The notes under the pieces are model-generated. The model was not told where the DNA came from. It searched no databases and worked only from the letters and a program-made list of their open reading frames with translations. From assembly GCA_035286745.1 (NCBI GenBank), contig DATECU010000139.1, positions 1 to 10,460 of the forward strand: DNA of 10,460 nucleotides. The letters are read 5' to 3'. Both the position numbers and the translations under genes were made by a program. Source of the DNA: DATECU01 sp035286745. Lineage in GTDB: Bacteria > Acidobacteriota > Vicinamibacteria > Fen-336. Shown here piece after piece: positions 5,696 through 10,460 of the stretch (its first letter is position 1; each line of letters opens with the position of its first letter).

Positions 5696-7624
5696 CTAGC
5701 CCGCAGCCTCCTCGACCTCCCGAGCGCGCGGCGGCCGGGGCCGGGGCCGAAAGCCGCGGAGGTCGACCTCGCGTTCCAACAACTCACGGAACTTCTCGGC
5801 CCCGATGGCGCCGGCCTCGTGACCGGAGATCATCTCCATGGTGTCGATCGCCTTCTCCCAGACCCGCTCCCGCCGGGCGATCTCGTCGGCGTCGCGGATC
5901 CTGCCGAACTCCTGGACGTACTTGTTGTGGCGGCACAGCATGCGGAAAGCCTGCTGGGTGTCGGGACGCCGGATGGGAAGGCCCAGCAGGCGCACGTCGT
6001 TGCCGACGTCGTGAACCGGCTGGCCCCATTCGTTGTAGCCGCCGAAGATGGTCCCCAACTTCTCCAGTGCGTTTGCGAGCTTGGGCTCGTTCAGCCGGGT
6101 CAGCACCCCCTTCACCAGGGGCAGCGTCAGGTTCCGAAACACCGTGGGATCGGTGAGTCGAACGTTAACGCCCAACTCCTCGCGAGTGATGCGCACCACG
6201 TCTTCGGAGCGAATGCGGTTGTCGGTGGCCAGATGGATCCGGCAGCCGATGGCCTCCGGCACCGCCAGCGCGGCCAGGATCCCGGCCACCACCCGGTCGA
6301 CCGGCACCAGGTTCAGCTCCGCCGACGGATCGCCCGGGAAGTTGCTCGCCAGCAGGCCGATGGCCCAGGCCTTGGCCCGGGCTATCGGATCGCCGCCCAC
6401 GCCCTCGGACATCTGCTTGGAGCGCCCGAACGCGTTGATGGGAGCGTTCACCACCTTGGTATCGCCCCGGTTGTTTCCGGTCCGAGCATCGCCGATCACG
6501 ATCGAGGGCAGGAGCTGCACCACCCTGAGACCGCGCTCCACCATGGCCCGGTCGGTCTCGATGGACGCCATGGCCTTGGTCAGCTCGTAGAAGTTGTTGT
6601 AGAAGTGACGCGGGAAGACGAGGGCGTTCTCCTGGGCCATGGAACGGCGCTTCCGCCCGTGGATGTACGAGGTCTCGATGGCGATGTGGCAGATGAAGGG
6701 CGAGCCCTCGGCCTCCTGCATGGCCAGCGAGAAGGCCAGAGCGTTCTGCGCACCGCTGACGTTGGCCCGGTAGGAGTTCTGGTAGCTGTCGTCGAACGAC
6801 ACGCTGGCGGCGCAGTGAATCACGTGAGTGAGAGTCTTGCCGAGCTTCTCCACCTCGACAGCTGCGATCCCCAGGTTGGGCTGCTCGATGTCGCCGGCAA
6901 TGAAGCGGAACTTGCGGGCTCGCGCACCCGTGATGTGCAGGCGCTTGAGGAGCAGCGCGCCCCGTTGGGCCGGCGAGAGCACCTTCACCACCTGCCGGGT
7001 CCGGGGATCGCGCAGTGTCTCCGGTCGCACCACCGCCACCACCTCTTCGATGCGCCGGTCCCCCGCCGCCTGGTGGAGGATCTCCTTGCCCAGGAAGCCG
7101 GTGGCCCCGGTGAGCAGCACCTGCAAGCGTGGGTTGCGGCCCCGAGCCTTCAAGACGGCGCGGGCCTCCCGTTGGGCTCGTTCGACGCGGAGCCGCAGCT
7201 CTCGATCCGAGAGTCGGGTCTGCTCCCGGAACTTGAAGCTCTGACTGCGATCCACCACCCCGATCAGCTTCTTGACCCCCTTCTCGATGCTCTCGCTGCC
7301 GGTGACCGAGCCCACGGTACGGGCCAGGAAGCCGCCCATCCAGTTGATGGACCGCATCGCCTCGTTGACCACCATCTCGTTGCCGGTCAGCTCCAGGAAC
7401 CGGCTGGCCAGGAACTGAGCCAGCACCTCGACCGGGTGGTTGTCGCGGTGGGCGTGGACCAGCAGCTCGTCCGGGGCCAGCGGCCCCTCGATCTCCTTCC
7501 CGGTTCGACGACTCACCCGAGCGATGTAGCTCGCTGGCGAGGTCCCCTCCGATGGGCCGGCGGGCGGGCGGGACGAAGTCTCGCCGCCCTCGGCGGGCGC
7601 TGCCGCCTGTCTCCTGGTGGGCAT
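5696..7624 (-). CDS. Fatty acyl-CoA reductase-like protein (NAD-binding_4 / male-sterility family)
   Basis: This protein probably reduces a long-chain acyl-CoA (or other acyl thioester) to aldehyde and possibly alcohol with NAD(P)H. It has 642 aa. Residues 1-35 are low-complexity, and about 45-160 are an N-terminal extension of helices with no Rossmann motif that I do not recognise. The reductase domain starts at LLTGATGFLGKEILHQ (170-185; motif TGATGFLG 172-179). It continues with CAASVSFDD (271-279), ETSYIHG with a probable catalytic Ser (S319), and YELTK (346-350) with catalytic Y346 and K350. About 500-620 form a C-terminal FAR-type helical extension, followed by an Arg/Pro tail. The length is close to the bacterial FAR Maqu_2507 (about 660 aa), which also has an N-terminal extension. 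The ATG at 7624 is preferred because GGAGG lies just upstream; longer starts would run into the glycosyltransferase gene. A thioester reductase acting on carrier-bound substrates is the main alternative. Confidence 0.8.
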   Translation of the reverse strand: MPTRRQAAAPAEGGETSSRPPAGPSEGTSPASYIARVSRRTGKEIEGPLAPDELLVHAHRDNHPVEVLAQFLASRFLELTGNEMVVNEAMRSINWMGGFLARTVGSVTGSESIEKGVKKLIGVVDRSQSFKFREQTRLSDRELRLRVERAQREARAVLKARGRNPRLQVLLTGATGFLGKEILHQAAGDRRIEEVVAVVRPETLRDPRTRQVVKVLSPAQRGALLLKRLHITGARARKFRFIAGDIEQPNLGIAAVEVEKLGKTLTHVIHCAASVSFDDSYQNSYRANVSGAQNALAFSLAMQEAEGSPFICHIAIETSYIHGRKRRSMAQENALVFPRHFYNNFYELTKAMASIETDRAMVERGLRVVQLLPSIVIGDARTGNNRGDTKVVNAPINAFGRSKQMSEGVGGDPIARAKAWAIGLLASNFPGDPSAELNLVPVDRVVAGILAALAVPEAIGCRIHLATDNRIRSEDVVRITREELGVNVRLTDPTVFRNLTLPLVKGVLTRLNEPKLANALEKLGTIFGGYNEWGQPVHDVGNDVRLLGLPIRRPDTQQAFRMLCRHNKYVQEFGRIRDADEIARRERVWEKAIDTMEMISGHEAGAIGAEKFRELLEREVDLRGFRPRPRPPRAREVEEAAG

Positions 7625-7665
7625 GGGGCCTCCGTGGGTCGCTGCTGTTGCGTCGGATTCTACAC

Positions 7666-9567
7666 CTAGGGCGGGCTTTGCAGATCGTAGAGGGCGTAGG
7701 CACCGTGCTCGGCAAGCCGCCGTGCCCGGTCGAAGAAGGGGCGGTTGACTCCGAGGGACCACTCCGCCGGCCCGATCAGCACGTAGCGCACTCCGTGGCC
7801 GGCGAGCAGCGCCACCCCTTTGGGCCCGGCCTGATACATGAGCCGGATCTCTTCCTCCCGCCGCCCTGCGTCAAGCCCCTGCGACCAGATGTGTCCCGGA
7901 TAGCCCAGAAGCGACCGGCGGCCCGACAACAGGACCGGCGAGTTGTGGGTCGGGGCGTGCAGCACCAGCAGCCGAGGCGGGACAGCGGCTGCAATGCTCT
8001 CGGCCATCGCCAGGCCCTCTCGGTCGAAGATGCCGTGGTCCTGGGCGCCTGACGCGACCCGCCAAACGTCCAAACCGCCCGCAAGCAGCAGGCCGCAGGT
8101 CAGCATCGCGGCCCCCAGACCACCCCACCAGCCCCTTCCCGCCAGTCGAGCCAGCAACAGGGCCACCAGGGGGATCGAGAGCAGGTACCAGTAGATCAGG
8201 AACTTCACGTTGTCCCAGATCCAGGGCGACATCCGGAACAGGTTGGGGATCAGGAACCAGAGCAGAAACGGAAGCGTGAAGAGGATCGTTTGGCGTGAGG
8301 CCAGGCGCTGGCGCAAGAAGAGCGCAAGGCCAAGCAGGGGCAGGAACAACCCCGCGTTCGTCAGCCAGAAGAAGAGCGGGTTCAGCGACCCTCGGTCCCA
8401 ACCCGGCTGCCAGGCGAAGAAGCTCTGGGCCCCAACCGCCGTCCCTCGCGCCACCCACATCACCTGCGGTACCGCCAGCAGGAGCGCCATGCCGAAGAAG
8501 CCCGCCCAGGCCCGAAAGCGTCGAAACAGCAGGCTCAGGAAGACCGCGGTGGCCAGCAGGACCACCAGGCTGTGGGCATGAGCGAGCGGGAGCAGGCCCG
8601 CCACCACGCCAGCTCCCGCCAGCAGCCGCCGTCCCGACCGCTCCTCCGCGTTGACCGCCCGCCACCAGAGGGTGATGGCCAGAAGCGCCAGGGGCAAACC
8701 CAGCAGCAGCGACCGCTGCGGCACGAACAGCGTGGTAAGGGTGCTCCCCCAGCGGTACTCGCCCGTGGACAGGATCGTGTAGTTGCGCGGTAGGTGCAAG
8801 AGAAACCGTCCCAACCCCATGCCGGTCGAGCTGGCGTCCTTCAGGCACAGCAGGAAGCCGGTCCCGCCATTCAGGAAGAGCAACCAGGGCGCCAAACCAG
8901 CCGCCAATCGGCTCCCGGTGAGAAGCCAGGTCAGGCGACCGAACAAAGCGGTGAGCGCGAGCGCCAGCGCCAGGTTCACCACGAACACGGAGCGGACCAG
9001 CGGCTCGCCTACCGCCACCAAGAGCGCGCTCACGAAGTCGACCAGAAAGGGATAGGTGAGGCGAATCCCCGCCAGCTCGGGATGAATGGGCGGGAAGTTC
9101 TCCCCCCGCACGAAGCCCATCACAATGCCCAGGTGGAAGGGCAGGTCCCCGAGGTTGTGATCGACGCCGGTGGAGATGCCGGTGGGGCCGGCGACCATAG
9201 CCCGCTCGTAGACGCGCCAGAGCACAGCGCCCAGGGCGAGGTTGGCGCCGAAGCTTGACCAGGTGGAAGGACGTGGGTTCCGAGCCGTCGCCAACAGGGT
9301 CCGTCCCGCCAGTCGCAGGTCCTCGCTTAACCTCCGGCGGGCAGTGGATCCGGCCAGTGGCAATGCCGCCAGGGCTGCGCTCGTACCCACCACCGCCGGG
9401 CTCAGCCCGAACCAGGAGGCCAGGCAGAACCCGGCCAAGCCGAAGACCACAAACCCCAGCGGCACGCCGGCGGCGAGCCGTGCCCAGAGCGGCATATCGT
9501 CGTCAAACGCATAGGTTGCGGCGGTTGCGCCCAGAACCGCGGGGGACAGCCAGCACAGGCTCAGCAC
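7666..9567 (-). CDS. Polytopic membrane protein, GT-C-type glycosyltransferase-like
   Basis: An integral membrane protein of 633 aa with about ten or more hydrophobic segments between residues 5 and 510, then a soluble C-terminal domain (about 510-633). In the first large extracytoplasmic loop, DHNLGDLPFH (136-145), then ENFPPIHPELAG and LTYPF, matches the layout of GT-C enzymes. Those enzymes use a lipid-phosphate sugar donor and carry an acidic catalytic motif in the first loop. The C-terminal segment MYQAGPKGVALLAGHGVRYV followed by a probable Glu (WxE-like PAEW) and a final YALYDL is also usual in such proteins. It likely glycosylates a lipid, protein or polysaccharide outside the membrane, but donor and acceptor are unknown. 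The start is GTG at 9567: an in-frame stop lies 19 codons upstream and no other usual start intervenes. Its Shine-Dalgarno is weak, and ATG at residue 25 is the alternative. It lies 51 nt after the coiled-coil gene and 41 nt before the reductase. Confidence 0.7.
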   Translation of the reverse strand: MLSLCWLSPAVLGATAATYAFDDDMPLWARLAAGVPLGFVVFGLAGFCLASWFGLSPAVVGTSAALAALPLAGSTARRRLSEDLRLAGRTLLATARNPRPSTWSSFGANLALGAVLWRVYERAMVAGPTGISTGVDHNLGDLPFHLGIVMGFVRGENFPPIHPELAGIRLTYPFLVDFVSALLVAVGEPLVRSVFVVNLALALALTALFGRLTWLLTGSRLAAGLAPWLLFLNGGTGFLLCLKDASSTGMGLGRFLLHLPRNYTILSTGEYRWGSTLTTLFVPQRSLLLGLPLALLAITLWWRAVNAEERSGRRLLAGAGVVAGLLPLAHAHSLVVLLATAVFLSLLFRRFRAWAGFFGMALLLAVPQVMWVARGTAVGAQSFFAWQPGWDRGSLNPLFFWLTNAGLFLPLLGLALFLRQRLASRQTILFTLPFLLWFLIPNLFRMSPWIWDNVKFLIYWYLLSIPLVALLLARLAGRGWWGGLGAAMLTCGLLLAGGLDVWRVASGAQDHGIFDREGLAMAESIAAAVPPRLLVLHAPTHNSPVLLSGRRSLLGYPGHIWSQGLDAGRREEEIRLMYQAGPKGVALLAGHGVRYVLIGPAEWSLGVNRPFFDRARRLAEHGAYALYDLQSPP

Positions 9568-9618
9568 GGAGACCGGAACCGGTGCACCGGCACTTGGCTT
9601 GCTTCGGAGTGCACGCCG

Positions 9619-9867
9619 TCAGTGGGTGATCCGCGGGGGCGGTCCCATGAAGGGCCCCAGCCGATCGCGGATGTCGGTCAGGGCCTGGGCCAGCTTCTTC
9701 AAGGCCGCGGCCATGTTGGCGTCGCGAGACTGTTGGTGCTTCTGCAAGAGGGTCATGGTGTCGGCCAGCTTCCGCGACACCGTCAGGTGGAAGACCGAGG
9801 TGTTCTGCTCCAGGCGAGTGAGTCGCTTCTCGAGGTCACCAACCCTCTTCTCGATATCGTTGGGCAC
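9619..9867 (-). CDS. Small coiled-coil protein of unknown function
   Basis: I do not recognise this 82-aa protein. Residues 4-22 (DIEKRVGDLEKRLTRLEQN) form a clear heptad coiled coil, 30-70 are further amphipathic helices rich in Lys, Gln and Ala, and the end is Pro-rich (GPFMGPPPRITH). There is no signal peptide, membrane segment or Cys, so it is probably a cytoplasmic oligomer. GTG at 9867 is chosen as start because a perfect AGGAGG (9872-9877) lies 4 nt before it; the longer frame from 9945 adds 26 Pro/Arg/Gly-rich residues with no such support. It sits between dnaE2 (93 nt upstream) and the GT-C gene (51 nt downstream), so it may belong to either unit. Confidence 0.6.
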   Translation of the reverse strand: MPNDIEKRVGDLEKRLTRLEQNTSVFHLTVSRKLADTMTLLQKHQQSRDANMAAALKKLAQALTDIRDRLGPFMGPPPRITH

Positions 9868-9871
9868 GCTG

Positions 9872-9877
9872 CCTCCT
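9872..9877 (-). promoter_or_regulatory. Ribosome binding site of the small coiled-coil gene
   Basis: AGGAGG on the minus strand, 4 nt before the GTG at 9867. It is a perfect anti-16S match and the main reason for preferring this start over the longer frame. The spacing is slightly short. Confidence 0.6.
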
Positions 9878-9922
9878 GCCGCAAGCATACGCCGAAACCG
9901 TGCGGTCGGGTCCGAGGGCCCG

Positions 9923-9938
9923 GGGGGCGGGAGCCCCC
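9923..9938 (-). terminator. Possible GC hairpin after dnaE2
   Basis: GGGGGC (9923-9928) and GCCCCC (9933-9938) can form a 6-bp stem with a 4-base loop, 22 bases beyond the dnaE2 stop in the direction of transcription. No T-run follows on the minus strand, so intrinsic termination is doubtful. In DNA this rich in G and C such a stem can arise by chance. Confidence 0.25.
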
Positions 9939-9960
9939 GCTTCATAGCGGCGACAGAGTT

Positions 9961-10460
9961 TCACTTCGGGCGCCGCGTGCAGGTCTCGAAACACCCGCGC
10001 ACCGCCTGGGCTCGAACCGCGAAGCCCTCCTGGGTCTGCAACACACCCTCCACCTCCAGCACGGTTTCGTTCACCAAGGTCTGCCGCTGCCGCTCGTAGA
10101 GATCGGGCCTCACGATCACGTTCACCAAACCGGTCTCGTCCTCGAGGGTCAAGAACAGGAAGCCCTTGGCCGTCCCGGGCCGTTGCCGGCAGATCACCGC
10201 CCCGGCGACCTTGACCCAGGCCCCTTCCGCCAGCCGGGGAAGATCGCCGGCCCGGCGCACGCCTCGGGCCGCCAGCGCGCTCCGGTAAAGGCCCATGGGA
10301 TGCGGCCCTACGGTGACGCTGGTCCCCGTGAGGTCGGCGTTCAGCCGCTCGGCCAGCGTCATCTCGGGGAGCGGCGACTCCTCCTCCAGCTCACCGTTCT
10401 CTATACGTAGCGTCCGAAGTCGGGGCGTGTCGTGTCCGGGGGCTCGGGGGGCGGGGGCCC
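9961..10460 (-). CDS. dnaE2: Error-prone DNA polymerase DnaE2 (ImuC), C-terminal end
   Basis: DnaE2/ImuC is the C-family polymerase of the SOS-induced mutasome, working with ImuA and ImuB in translesion synthesis. Only the last 165 residues are visible; the frame is open to the right edge and the full protein is usually about 1000-1100 aa. The section LPEMTLAERLNADLTG then TSVTVGPHPM, followed by GVRRAGDL, belongs to the region before the OB-fold. RQRPGTAKGFLFLTLEDETG, then NVIVRPDLYERQR, is the OB-fold signature that separates DnaE2 from replicative DnaE. The stop is TGA at 9961-9963. imuA and imuB, if present, would be expected further right. SOS control is typical of the family, but the promoter is not in the window. 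Confidence 0.93.
   Translation of the reverse strand, partial: APAPRAPGHDTPRLRTLRIENGELEEESPLPEMTLAERLNADLTGTSVTVGPHPMGLYRSALAARGVRRAGDLPRLAEGAWVKVAGAVICRQRPGTAKGFLFLTLEDETGLVNVIVRPDLYERQRQTLVNETVLEVEGVLQTQEGFAVRAQAVRGCFETCTRRPK

Noticed and set aside
5426..7669. 747-codon plus-strand open frame opposite the acyl reductase
   Set aside because: It runs antisense to a gene with intact TGATGFLG and YxxxK motifs. Its translation is rich in His, Gln, Leu, Gly and Arg with no recognisable domain, as expected for a shadow frame in high-GC DNA.
6165..7715. 516-codon minus-strand frame overlapping the reductase in another phase
   Set aside because: Highly repetitive Gly/Arg/Pro/Ala composition with no domain; the alternative phase carries all the catalytic motifs.

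Overview
The window is high-GC bacterial DNA with tightly packed genes. It falls into two blocks: a plus-strand stretch of mobile-element remains on the left (1 to about 3150), and a run of chromosomal genes on the minus strand (3299 to the right edge). The host cannot be named from the sequence. High GC, a dnaE2-type mutasome polymerase, a phasin-like protein and an acyl-CoA-reductase/acyltransferase cluster would suit a GC-rich environmental bacterium such as a myxobacterium relative, another deltaproteobacterial-type lineage, an acidobacterium or an actinobacterium. This is inference only.

Left block. An IS21-family element enters from the left edge: the C-terminal part of its istA transposase (1-864), then istB (1019-1912), then a right end marked by two 17-bp direct repeats (1804-1820 and 1827-1843). 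It abuts the open reading frame of an ISNCY-type DDE transposase that has lost its N-terminus (about 1850-2985). The simplest reading is that IS21 inserted into the ISNCY transposase gene, so the missing 5' half should lie beyond the left edge. The istB frame runs past the IS end, so its last 20 or so residues are read from the disrupted neighbour. Between the transposase and the next gene (2986-3298) lie a 12-bp palindrome, a possible IS end, a CTAG tract and a cluster of GCTGANN heptamers.

Right block, in transcription order (right to left). It starts with the 3' end of dnaE2/imuC, the error-prone DNA polymerase. Next come a small coiled-coil protein of 82 aa, a polytopic GT-C-like membrane glycosyltransferase (633 aa), and a long fatty acyl-CoA reductase-like protein (642 aa). 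The run ends with a short phasin-like protein (104 aa), an extended-SDR protein (326 aa) and a lysophospholipid-acyltransferase-like protein (342 aa). The last three are very tightly joined (3-nt gap, then an ATGA overlap), so they are probably one transcript with the reductase and perhaps the genes above it.

How they may work together. The reductase could make fatty aldehyde or alcohol from acyl-CoA, the acyltransferase could esterify a lipid acceptor, and the phasin-like protein could coat a storage inclusion. The SDR/acyltransferase pair resembles the mycobacterial Rv0501/Rv0502 pair as I remember it. A lipid-modification or neutral-lipid storage module is therefore the most interesting hypothesis here, but the product is not determined by the sequence. 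I see no RNA genes, CRISPR arrays or riboswitches.
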